A stretch of DNA of 64,000 nucleotides. Origin: Pseudothioclava nitratireducens. Its GTDB lineage: Bacteria; Pseudomonadota; Alphaproteobacteria; Rhodobacterales; Rhodobacteraceae. Where the stretch lies: contig NZ_JARGDK010000007.1 in the NCBI RefSeq assembly GCF_029210495.1, positions 124,001 to 188,000 on the forward strand, given 5' to 3'. The notes below the pieces were generated by a model that saw only the letters and a list, made by a program, of their open reading frames with translations, ran no database searches and had not been told where the DNA came from. A program made the position numbers and the translations under genes. Positions 55,368 through 62,846 of this stretch are shown piece after piece. Each line of letters begins with the position of its first letter. The stretch's first letter is position 1.

Positions 55368-57803
55368 TCACTCGGGTGTCTGCGCCGCCAGATCCTCTGT
55401 CACGCAGGCCGATTCCATCTCCAGATCGATGCGAATCCCCCCCTTGCGCCAGAACACGTAATGGTCGCCATCCACCCGCCCGGTGCCCTCGTGAAGCGTG
55501 ACAAACCGGTTCACCCGATAGGTGCTCGCGCCAAAGCGCACTTCGCGGATCCACAGGTCGGTGTCGCCGCTCAGACCCTCGCCCGCCCATTCGTCATTGA
55601 TGAAGAACAGCTCAAGCTGGCGCGGGCAGGGGCCGGGGGTGACGGGCAGGCGATACTCCTGCCAGCCGGCCTCGATCTGCTCCCATGTGACGGGGGCGGC
55701 GGCATTGCTCGGGGCCGAGGTCACATCGAACCCGCCGACATGCGCGCCATCGAGCATCACCCAGCCCTTCGGCGGGTTTTGAAAGCTGCTCCCCGAGGCG
55801 ACCACGACCACCTCGGTCGCCTGCGCGGGCGGCGGTTTGCGCTCCAGCGCCGATCCCGAGGCGAGCCAGTCGATGAACCCTTCCTGCATCGCCACCCAGT
55901 CGCCCAGAACGACCCGCGCCATCGCTGCATCCTCGGGCCGCTCCTCCACCAGATTGCGCTGTTCCTGCGGGTCCTCGGCCAGATCGTACAGCCACGCCTC
56001 GCGGGTATTGCCGTTGTAGATGTATTTCCGGTCGCCCTCCCGGTAGCCGATCAGAAACCCGTTCCACGGCGAGAAGAAGAACACCCCGTCCGGCCGATCC
56101 GGCGCGAAGAAGGACTTGCCCTGCCAGCCGGGCGGCGTCGGCAGCCCCAGCAGATCGGTGATCGTCGGCGCGATATCCGAAATCCCCACGATCAGATCGC
56201 TCGACCCGCCATCGAACAGCTGCGGATTGATGAGCGCGAGCGGCACATGGATGTTCTCCTCGTTCAGCCCCGCCGCATGCACATAAGTGCCATGCTCGCC
56301 AAAGGCCTCGCCGTGATCGCCCAGCACGACGACCAGCGTCTCCTCGGCGAGACCGCTCTCGTTAAGATAATCCATCAGCCGCCCGAAGGCCTGATCCCCC
56401 ACCTTCAGCGCGTTCAGGTAGTCGTTCATCACCGGGTCCTCGGCCAGCGGCTCGGGGGTCTCGCCCGGGAAATAGGGATGGTGCGTCATCCCCGTCCGGA
56501 ACGCCGCGAAGAAGGGCGCATCGGGTGCTGTCCCGATCCAGTCGGTGATCTTGTCCACCGTGCACAGATCGCTCGACGTGTTCAGGAACTGATGCGTGAT
56601 GCTCTCATGCGCATAAACGCCCGTCTCGCAGGTCCAGTCGCGGTAATCCTTGACCAGCCCGAAGCCGGCCGCGCGCACGAAACCTTCGGTGTTCTGGAAG
56701 CGGTTGTCAGACGAATTGAAGAACCCGGTCCTCATCCCCGCCGTCCCCAACACATCCGCGATCGTCACAAGGTCGATCCGCTCGGGGTCGTTGGTCATCG
56801 AATCCGCCGACAGCTCGGGCACGATCCCGCCAAAGATCGACACGAGGAAATAGTTCGACGCGGGCACATGCGCATAGGCATTCGTGAACCGCAGCCCCGC
56901 CGGAAGCGCCGCCCGCAGGTTCGGGGTCACCGGAAGCGTGCCCTCGATGCCTTCGGCATATTTGCTCGGCGTCGATTCAAAGGCGAAAATCACCACGTTG
57001 CGGATCGGCTTCGCGGGGCGTGCAGGCCTTGCAAGCTGCGGCGCGATGCCGACCGGCGCCCGCAGCGTCTCGGGCCGCCCCGCACCCAGATCGGCAATCC
57101 CATCCTCCGCGCGCGGCCCCAACACCGAGGCCATGAAAACCAGCGCCGGATTGGCGCGGCGCACCTGCGTCACGCCGGTCGTCCCGGTCGAAAGCGCCGC
57201 GCCCCCGATCACCGCCACCGCCAGCGCCCCCAGCACCGCCATCGGCACCCGGCGCGAGGGCCTGCGGGCCGCCCAGGCCGCGCCCAAGGGCAGACCCACG
57301 ATCAGCGCGAGCACGCCTGCGATCTGCGCGGGCGTCACGATCCGGCGCAACGAGTCGAAAATCACATCCGTTCGCGTCACATCCGAGTAGCGCAGCCAGT
57401 CGATACTCAGCGGCGCGCCCAGCATCCGAACGGCCGTAATGTTGGCGACCGCCCAGATCGCAAGCACCACCGCGACCATCGCCGCCAGCCCGCCCACGAT
57501 CCGCCCGCCCCCCGTCACCATCCGCAGCGAGAGCGCAATCCCCACCAGCGCGAGCACCACCAGCCCGTCCTGCCACAGCGCCGAAAGCGCCATCCGTGCC
57601 GCCTCGCCAATGCCATGGCCCGCAAGGTCGCCGCGAATGATCGCCAGCCGCGCGCCCGCGAGGACCAGCGTCAGGAAGGCGCCGGTCCACAGGATGAACC
57701 GCGCCCAGTCCAGCCCGGCTGCGGCTGCGGGGGGCGCGGGCACCGGCTCGGTCAGCAACAGCGGATCGGGGGGCGGTTCGGTCGGGGGAATGTCATCGGT
57801 CAT
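55368..57803 (-). CDS. Membrane-anchored sulfatase/phosphotransferase-like enzyme with CBM-like C-terminus
   Basis: 811 residues. Four or five membrane helices (about residues 30-205) precede an alkaline-phosphatase-superfamily domain. Its nucleophile looks like Thr278 in AFESTPSKYAEG, and the late metal motif is D496-H497-G-E (LGDHGEAFGEHG). A Thr nucleophile and membrane anchor resemble lipoteichoic-acid-synthase-like and phosphoethanolamine-transferase enzymes rather than Cys/Ser sulfatases. Residues about 650-811 form a separate beta-rich domain with FFINDEWAGEGLSGDTDLW (about 731-750), like the calcium- and xylan-binding CBM36/60 pattern. It probably decorates a surface polysaccharide. 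Confidence 0.8.
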   Translation of the reverse strand: MTDDIPPTEPPPDPLLLTEPVPAPPAAAAGLDWARFILWTGAFLTLVLAGARLAIIRGDLAGHGIGEAARMALSALWQDGLVVLALVGIALSLRMVTGGGRIVGGLAAMVAVVLAIWAVANITAVRMLGAPLSIDWLRYSDVTRTDVIFDSLRRIVTPAQIAGVLALIVGLPLGAAWAARRPSRRVPMAVLGALAVAVIGGAALSTGTTGVTQVRRANPALVFMASVLGPRAEDGIADLGAGRPETLRAPVGIAPQLARPARPAKPIRNVVIFAFESTPSKYAEGIEGTLPVTPNLRAALPAGLRFTNAYAHVPASNYFLVSIFGGIVPELSADSMTNDPERIDLVTIADVLGTAGMRTGFFNSSDNRFQNTEGFVRAAGFGLVKDYRDWTCETGVYAHESITHQFLNTSSDLCTVDKITDWIGTAPDAPFFAAFRTGMTHHPYFPGETPEPLAEDPVMNDYLNALKVGDQAFGRLMDYLNESGLAEETLVVVLGDHGEAFGEHGTYVHAAGLNEENIHVPLALINPQLFDGGSSDLIVGISDIAPTITDLLGLPTPPGWQGKSFFAPDRPDGVFFFSPWNGFLIGYREGDRKYIYNGNTREAWLYDLAEDPQEQRNLVEERPEDAAMARVVLGDWVAMQEGFIDWLASGSALERKPPPAQATEVVVVASGSSFQNPPKGWVMLDGAHVGGFDVTSAPSNAAAPVTWEQIEAGWQEYRLPVTPGPCPRQLELFFINDEWAGEGLSGDTDLWIREVRFGASTYRVNRFVTLHEGTGRVDGDHYVFWRKGGIRIDLEMESACVTEDLAAQTPE

Positions 57804-58064
57804 GCGTCGGGTCTTCGGTCGGGCCTCGGTTGGGCTCAGCTTCGGCGGGATCGCGGGGCGTGGCAAGGGCCGTCTTGGCGGCCCGCAAGTCTCGGTGCGC
57901 CAACGCGGCCCTGCAACGGAAAACGCCGCCTTGCGGGCGGCGCGTTTCGGCATGTTCGGGAACCATCCCCGCCACATCCGCGAGGGCACGTGGGCGGGCG
58001 GGGATGAACCCTGATCTAACAATGGGTCACGGTCGGGAACCCGCACCCATCGCCTGTCGAGGGA

Positions 58065-58607
58065 TTAGTGCTGATGCTGGGGCACCATGTCTTCGGGCGC
58101 GCCTTTCATCTCCTGCATCTGCATTTGCATGCCATTGGCCGCAGCGCCCATCGCCGCCGCATCCTTTTCCAGATCGACCGGGATATCGATCTCGATATCG
58201 CCCGCCTTTTCGAAGGTCAGCGTGACATGGACCACATCGCCGTGGTTGAGCGTGTTCTTGAGGCCCAGGAACATCACGTGATCCGCGCCGCGCTTGAGCT
58301 CATGCATGCCGCCGGCGGGAATGGTGAAGCCTTCGGGCACATGCAGCATCTGCATCACGCCATTGGCGTCGGCCTTGTGGGTGTGCAGCTCGACACGGTC
58401 CGAGATTTCCGCCTTGGCGTCGATCATCTGATCGTCCTCGGTGCCCGAGTTATGCACCACCATGAAGGCCGCACCGGATTTCGACATTGCGGTCGAAACG
58501 CGGGCATAGGCGCCCTCGATGGTGATTTCCGCGAAGGCGGGAAGGGCGAAGGCCGGCATGGCCAGAACCAGCGCCGTTGCGCCGAGCATCGTCTTGAAAC
58601 GGGTCAT
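58065..58607 (-). CDS. Periplasmic copper chaperone PCu(A)C
   Basis: 180 residues with a signal peptide. The copper site pattern is present: His-x-His region LHTHKADANGVMQM, GGMHELKRGADHVMFLGL with its Met/His. The tail is unusually rich in Met and His (NGMQMQMQEMKG ... VPQHQH). PCuAC delivers Cu(I) to cytochrome oxidase assembly. It lies 48 bases after a short companion protein on the same strand, and a CopZ-like gene is 3 kb away, so copper handling recurs here. Confidence 0.93.
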   Translation of the reverse strand: MTRFKTMLGATALVLAMPAFALPAFAEITIEGAYARVSTAMSKSGAAFMVVHNSGTEDDQMIDAKAEISDRVELHTHKADANGVMQMLHVPEGFTIPAGGMHELKRGADHVMFLGLKNTLNHGDVVHVTLTFEKAGDIEIDIPVDLEKDAAAMGAAANGMQMQMQEMKGAPEDMVPQHQH

Positions 58608-58655
58608 GGCCCAGTCTCCTTGGTCTGTCTGAAAAAGGTCGTGAAAGCGAAGGGA

Positions 58656-59009
58656 TCAGACAGCCAGAGGCGGACCGCGCGCGCGCGAGTCCGGGGCGGA
58701 TTGCGCCGCGGCCAGAACCGGCTCGGGGGCCTCGACCCGCTCCACCAGACCCTCGGGACGCGTGAAGGTCGGCGGCGGGGTGTCGAGCGCGGCCATCATG
58801 CCCAGGACCATGTCCGGGCAGAGGTGAACCGGGCCGGTGGGCTGGCCATTGGCATCCACCGTGATCGTGGTCATCCCGTAACCGGTGCAGATCACGATCT
58901 CTCCGGCGACACGCGTCTGCCCGCGCGCAACGGCCATCGTCAGGCTCGTTGCCGCGAGGATGAGGGCCATCAGGCCCACGATCGACAGGCGTGCGTATCT
59001 CCAGATCAT
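58656..59009 (-). CDS. Conserved small envelope protein, DUF2946-like
   Basis: 117 residues. An N-terminal hydrophobic segment (LSIVGLMALILAATSLTMAV) is followed by a periplasmic tail with ICTGYGMTTI and HLCPDMVLGMMAAL, two Cys and several Met. This resembles DUF2946 proteins, which frequently precede PCuAC genes. The function is unproven; the Cys/Met content and the position support copper binding. The PCuAC gene starts 48 bases downstream on the same strand. Confidence 0.72.
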   Translation of the reverse strand: MIWRYARLSIVGLMALILAATSLTMAVARGQTRVAGEIVICTGYGMTTITVDANGQPTGPVHLCPDMVLGMMAALDTPPPTFTRPEGLVERVEAPEPVLAAAQSAPDSRARGPPLAV

Positions 59010-59149
59010 GGGGGCAATCTAACGGGCCGAATCCCGGCCGACTAGGACTTCGGTCAAGTCGGCGGCACAAAATTCGTGTCAGAATGTCGCAGTTTCGCTC
59101 ACAACCGCGTGTGCCGGGCGCCCGAAGCCAGCCCGCGCAAAACAGGAAA

Positions 59150-59175
59150 CCCCCGGCACCTTGCGGCACCGGGGG
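59150..59175 (-). terminator. Probable terminator of rpmB
   Basis: On the minus strand CCCCCGG and CCGGGGG arms (59175-59169 and 59156-59150) form a stem with an inner part that is imperfect, followed by TTTCC. It starts 25 bases after the rpmB stop. The inner mismatch makes it weaker than others in the window. Confidence 0.6.
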
Positions 59176-59199
59176 CCCAGAACTTTACCCGATCCGGGA

Positions 59200-59487
59200 T
59201 CAGGCCGCGGCTTGCGCCTTGGCGATCGCCTTCTTGATCTTCAGCGCGTTGCTGGACAGTTCCTCGTCCTTGGCTTTCGCCAGGAAGGCGTCCAGACCGC
59301 CGCGGTGGTCGACCGAGCGCAGGCCCGCAGCCGAGACGCGCAGCTTGAACGACTGGCCGAGCACGTCCGAGATCAGGGTCACATCATTCAGGTTCGGCAG
59401 GAAGCGACGACGCGTCTTGTTGTTCGCGTGGCTCACTTTGTTACCCGTGATCGGGCCCTTGCCGGTCAGTTCGCAAACGCGCGACAT
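59200..59487 (-). CDS. rpmB: 50S ribosomal protein L28
   Basis: 95 residues. It begins [20 protein letters not shown], diagnostic of bL28, and continues [20 protein letters not shown]. The last 30 residues ([20 protein letters not shown]) form the extended tail usual in alphaproteobacteria. I chose the ATG at 59487, preceded by AAGGATAAATGCC, over a longer frame with no ribosome site. It stands alone. Confidence 0.97.
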   Translation of the reverse strand: MSRVCELTGKGPITGNKVSHANNKTRRRFLPNLNDVTLISDVLGQSFKLRVSAAGLRSVDHRGGLDAFLAKAKDEELSSNALKIKKAIAKAQAAA

Positions 59488-59715
59488 GGCATTTATCCTT
59501 CGTTTCCTCGAGGGCTTCGAATCGCCCCGCTCTCCAACACAGTCGGGCGCCGCAAACGGCAGCGCCCGGAAATCCGTTCGCGGGGGATAAGGGCAATCCC
59601 CGCGCGCGTCAAGCGATTCATCGCGTATTTCGCCCGGATTTCTGCCCCGCCCCCGGCTTTCATCAAAGCCCAAATCCTCCGGGGGGCGGCGCAGACGCGG
59701 GGCGCGCGCGCCCTC

Positions 59716-60405
59716 TCAGGCCAGCATCTCGCGCACCCAGGCGGGCACGACCTCCGTCGCGGGCCCGTGCCGCGCCGCGTCGAACAGCCGCGTCCCCGCC
59801 GAGGGTTCGAGGTTCAACTCCAGCGTCGGCACGCCCGCATGCCCCGCATCCGCCACGAACCCCGCCGCCGGGTAGACATTCCCGCTGGTCCCGATCGAGA
59901 CGAACAGATCCGCCGCCCGCAGCGCCTCCCAGATCTCCTCCATCCGGTAGGGCATCTCGCCGAACCAGACGATATCGGGCCGGGTCGCGCGCGCGCCACA
60001 AGCCGGGCAGGGGTCATTCGGGGCCATCTCGGGCGGCGCGGGCCAGCGATGCGCGCAGGCGTGACACAGCGCCCCCGTCAGCGTGCCATGCATATGGATC
60101 ACGTTGCGCGAGCCGCCCCGCTCATGCAGATCGTCCACGTTTTGCGTGACCACCAGAACCTCGTGCCGCCCGTCCGCCTCCAACGCCGCCAGCGCCCGAT
60201 GCGCGGCATTGGGCGCCGCCGCCGCCGCCGCCGCCCGGCGCGCATTATAAAAGCGCGCGACGAGCGCCGGGTCGCGGCTCCAGCCCTCGGGGGTCGCCAC
60301 CTCCTCGATCCGGTGCTCCTCCCAAAGCCCGTCGGACGCCCGGAACGTCCGAATTCCGCTTTCCGCCGAAATCCCCGCCCCGGTCAAAATCACGATCTTG
60401 GCCAC
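59716..60405 (-). CDS. cobB: NAD-dependent protein deacylase (sirtuin)
   Basis: 229 residues. Sirtuin motifs are complete: GAGISAESGI near the N-terminus, TQNVDDLHERGG, the catalytic His106 in HMHGTL, a four-Cys zinc site (CHAC ... CPAC) and the IGTSGNVYPAAGF NAD loop. It removes acyl groups from lysines; the class with Ala/Val pocket residues may prefer succinyl or other acyl groups. The GTG at 60405 follows AAGGGGG; no ATG nearby fits. It is divergent from a phosphatase gene only 27 bases away, so promoters overlap. Confidence 0.93.
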   Translation of the reverse strand: MAKIVILTGAGISAESGIRTFRASDGLWEEHRIEEVATPEGWSRDPALVARFYNARRAAAAAAAPNAAHRALAALEADGRHEVLVVTQNVDDLHERGGSRNVIHMHGTLTGALCHACAHRWPAPPEMAPNDPCPACGARATRPDIVWFGEMPYRMEEIWEALRAADLFVSIGTSGNVYPAAGFVADAGHAGVPTLELNLEPSAGTRLFDAARHGPATEVVPAWVREMLA

Positions 60406-60432
60406 CGCCGCCCCCTTCGCTACATCTTCTCT

Positions 60433-60876
60433 ATGCGTATCCTGTTTCTCTGCCTTGGCAATATCTGCCGCTCGCCCGCCGCCGAAGGCGTCACCCGCCA
60501 CATGGCCAGCCAAAGGGGCCTCTCGCTTACGCTCGATTCGGCGGGGACGGGGGATTGGCATGCCGGAGAGCCGCCCTATGGCCCGATGCAAGAAGCGGCG
60601 CGGGCGCGGGGCTATGACCTCTCGGGCCTGCGTGCGCGCATGCTCCGCCCAGAGGATTTCCACCGCTTCGACCTGATCCTTGCGATGGACCGCCGCAACC
60701 TCGCCGACGCCCGCCTGATCGCGCCCACCGAGGGCGGCGCGGCCCTGCGCCTGTTCCTTGCCAAAACAGAAGGGCCGGAGGATGTCCCCGACCCTTACTA
60801 CACGCGTGATTTCGACGGCTGCCTCGACCTGATCGAGGCGGGCGCGCGCGACCTGCTGTCCGAGCTTGGCGCTTAA
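60433..60876 (+). CDS. Low-molecular-weight protein-tyrosine phosphatase
   Basis: 147 residues. The CX5R(S/T) loop is at the N-terminus: Cys7 to Arg13-Ser14 in CLGNICRS. The general-acid Asp is in DPYYT near the C-terminus. It acts as a soluble cytoplasmic phosphatase on Tyr-P or small phosphoesters; substrates are unknown. Start MRILFLCLG is typical. It diverges from the sirtuin (27-base gap), and its TAA shares the TTAA palindrome with the stop of the converging small gene. Confidence 0.93.
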   Translation: MRILFLCLGNICRSPAAEGVTRHMASQRGLSLTLDSAGTGDWHAGEPPYGPMQEAARARGYDLSGLRARMLRPEDFHRFDLILAMDRRNLADARLIAPTEGGAALRLFLAKTEGPEDVPDPYYTRDFDGCLDLIEAGARDLLSELGA

Positions 60877-61181
60877 CGCGCGCAGAGGCTCTCGGCGGTC
60901 GCCGCGAAATTCTTGTAGCGCTTCCAGAAGCTCTCATCCGAGGCGCGGTCCGACTGGCGCACTTCCTGCGCCTTGTGCGGGTCCTTGAAGAACTCTGCTG
61001 CGCGACGCTGGTCGGAGCCCGACAGCGTCATATCCGCGACTTGCTGGATGCAGCCGCACAGCGCGCGGCTTTCGGCGCGCCCGGCCTTGGCGCAGGCGCG
61101 GTCAATCGCGCCGGCGCTCGCCACGCCGGCTGTCGCAAAACTCATGCCGATCACGGCCATCGCAAGGAGGGTGTGTTTCAT
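60873..61181 (-). CDS. Conserved small periplasmic protein
   Basis: 102 residues with signal peptide MKHTLLAMAVIGMSFATAGV, cleavage about 23. Four Cys in the mature part (DRACAKAG, ALCGCIQQ and SLCAR) are probably paired. Rhodobacteraceae homologues are sometimes labelled arginine transporter, which I think is a mislabel given the length and lack of a transport fold. The ending SFWKRYKNFAATAESLCAR looks like the conserved part. It overlaps the phosphatase gene end by four bases in the convergent direction. Confidence 0.75.
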   Translation of the reverse strand: MKHTLLAMAVIGMSFATAGVASAGAIDRACAKAGRAESRALCGCIQQVADMTLSGSDQRRAAEFFKDPHKAQEVRQSDRASDESFWKRYKNFAATAESLCAR

Positions 61182-61387
61182 CGCTCTGCCTCATGGTTGC
61201 AGGCCGCGCTTCGTGGCGCAGGCCCCTTATTTGCAGCCGATTATAGCGCAAATCGCAAGGCTCGACAATGAGACGCGCGGAAAACCGCCGCTTCCGCGCG
61301 GGCGCACCAAGCTATTGCGGCGGACCTCTCGCATTGCGCGAAATCTGGGCCGCCCCCCCCCACCGGTCGTGCCTTGGGGCGCGGCGG

Positions 61388-61420
61388 ATGCCTCCGGCGG
61401 GGATATTTTCAGCAGCGTGA
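61388..61420 (+). repeat. Dispersed GGGATATTT-type intergenic repeat, copy 7
   Basis: ATGCCTCCGGCGGGGATATT, then TTCAGCAGCGTGA. It is the near twin of the copy at 9801-9833; the two differ in about four of 33 positions. It lies just beyond the end of the CopZ-like gene, which is on the other strand. Confidence 0.8.
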
Positions 61421-61427
61421 AAGGGGC

Positions 61428-61616
61428 TTAGTCGACCACTTCGGCCGGGTAGCCTGCCGCCTTGAGGGCGGCCAGAACGGTCGGCTCGGGCAGGCCCGAA
61501 ACCTCGACCTCGCGGTCGTCGAGGAACACTTCGGCCTTGCCGCCCACCTCTTCGATGGCGGCTTCGACGGCCTTCTTGCAGTGGCCGCAGGTCATATTCG
61601 GAACGGAGAGGATCAT
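61428..61616 (-). CDS. CopZ-like heavy-metal-associated (HMA) domain protein
   Basis: 62 residues, single HMA ferredoxin-like fold. The metal motif is MTCGHCKKAV (MxCxxC), with Met-Thr before and VEVSGLPEP after. This size and motif mark Cu(I) chaperones that hand copper to P-type ATPases. The ATG at 61616 gives the normal MILSVPNMTC start; a longer frame is not supported by a ribosome site. No ATPase is adjacent. Confidence 0.93.
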   Translation of the reverse strand: MILSVPNMTCGHCKKAVEAAIEEVGGKAEVFLDDREVEVSGLPEPTVLAALKAAGYPAEVVD

Positions 61617-61670
61617 GGCGGGGCTCCGGCTGTTGGGACGCCCGAGCATTGGCCCCCGCAGCGGGCGGCG

Positions 61671-62201
61671 TCAAGAGGGAGGCAGGGCGCGGGCAAGGCG
61701 GCGCAGCATCAGCGCGACGATCAGCTTATGTGCGGGCCCGACCGGGATCATATAGGCACGGCCAAACAGGTTATGCGTGCGCACCGACGAGGTGATCGCG
61801 ACCCGCGTGCCCGTGCCCTCGGGCGTTGCGGTGACACAGGTCAGCACATCGAGATGGCGGTCGCGCTCGCTCAGCAGGAGTCGCTCGTCGCTGGCCTCCT
61901 CCACAAGGAAGAAGTCGAGCCGTTTGCCGGGAGCGGTGGTCGTGACCCGCGTCCGGGTGAACCCGCCGATCCGTTTCACGCCGAACCGGCTTGAGATCGC
62001 ATCGCGCAGCCAAAAGGCCTGCCGCAACCCCGGCAACGGGCGCGCCTTCACCCGATTCCACGCCTCCAGCGCCGTGATCCGATCCGGCACCAGCACGCCG
62101 CGCGTGTCGAAATAAGCCAGCGCCTCCCGCGGCGCGAGGATGCGCGCGGCCACGGGGGCCGGGGGCGGGGCGGGAATGGCGGGCGGGAAATCGGTGGACA
62201 T
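61671..62201 (-). CDS. DUF2867-family protein
   Basis: 176 residues. After a proline/alanine-rich opening comes the conserved body: RQAFWLRDAISSRFGVKRIGG, FLVEEASDERLLLSERDRHL, and VTSSVRTHNLFGRAYMIPVG near the C-terminus. These are DUF2867 blocks, and the fold resembles the SRPBCC/lipid-binding helix-grip family. It has no known activity. It is leftward, upstream of the CopZ-like gene by about 54 bases, so cotranscription is possible. Confidence 0.8.
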   Translation of the reverse strand: MSTDFPPAIPAPPPAPVAARILAPREALAYFDTRGVLVPDRITALEAWNRVKARPLPGLRQAFWLRDAISSRFGVKRIGGFTRTRVTTTAPGKRLDFFLVEEASDERLLLSERDRHLDVLTCVTATPEGTGTRVAITSSVRTHNLFGRAYMIPVGPAHKLIVALMLRRLARALPPS

Positions 62202-62275
62202 GAAAGGGAGGGCGATGAAGGGCGCGAATCTGTGTTACTGTCGCCCAGTCTTGTTCAAAATACCTTGGGTGTCAC

Positions 62276-62794
62276 ATGGATTACACGGCCTGGCCGCCGC
62301 AATTCGAGGGCGATGACCGGCACGAATTGCGCGGTTTGCAAATGGCGGACCGGGTGCAGACGCTGAAGCTCATGGTCGAGGCGCAGCGCGACGCCTATCG
62401 CACGGCCTGGACTTTGCTCGGGCGCCCCCATGATGATCTGTGGACCGCCCTCAAGGCCTCTCGCAGTTTTGACACGAAGCCGTTCGAGCGCAGTTTCGTG
62501 CTGCTTGCCGCCTATTGGCGCAAGGTGCATGGGGGGAGTGATCCGACCCTGCCGGGCCTGTTCCCGATGGAGGAGCGTCTTGGCAACTGGTGGTTCTGGC
62601 TGCGCGTACAGTACAGGCTTTGGGCGCTGCACGAGCCCTTGATCGTGCGCGATATTTGCCGTGTGGCCGTCTTTGGGGACAGTGTCGTGGGCATTGAGGC
62701 CGAGGAACGGCTTTACGGCAACCTGCACTATTTCTACGATCCGGACCGGGCGCCCAATGAGGGGATCGAAGCCTGGGATGGCGAGCACTTGTAA
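62276..62794 (+). CDS. Conserved-looking protein of unknown function
   Basis: 172 residues with no signal peptide or membrane segment. It has an unusual number of Trp and Tyr (about ten Trp), including [15 protein letters not shown] and [12 protein letters not shown], and is probably mostly helical. I recognise no family or motif. The TTGGGTGTCAC sequence just before the ATG is a poor ribosome site, so the start could lie elsewhere. It is immediately upstream of lepA (52 bases) on the same strand and may be cotranscribed with it. Confidence 0.7.
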   Translation: MDYTAWPPQFEGDDRHELRGLQMADRVQTLKLMVEAQRDAYRTAWTLLGRPHDDLWTALKASRSFDTKPFERSFVLLAAYWRKVHGGSDPTLPGLFPMEERLGNWWFWLRVQYRLWALHEPLIVRDICRVAVFGDSVVGIEAEERLYGNLHYFYDPDRAPNEGIEAWDGEHL

Positions 62795-62846
62795 GCGCCG
62801 ATCAATCCCCCTTCCCGGCCCCCATTTTCCCCTGTATATGCGCGCC

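Noticed and set aside
55183-55590. 135-codon minus-strand frame spanning the end of the sulfatase-like gene and the leader of the polymer operon
   Set aside because: Its N-terminal half is an out-of-frame reading of the sulfatase-like gene, its composition is Arg/Gly-rich there, and no ribosome site precedes it.
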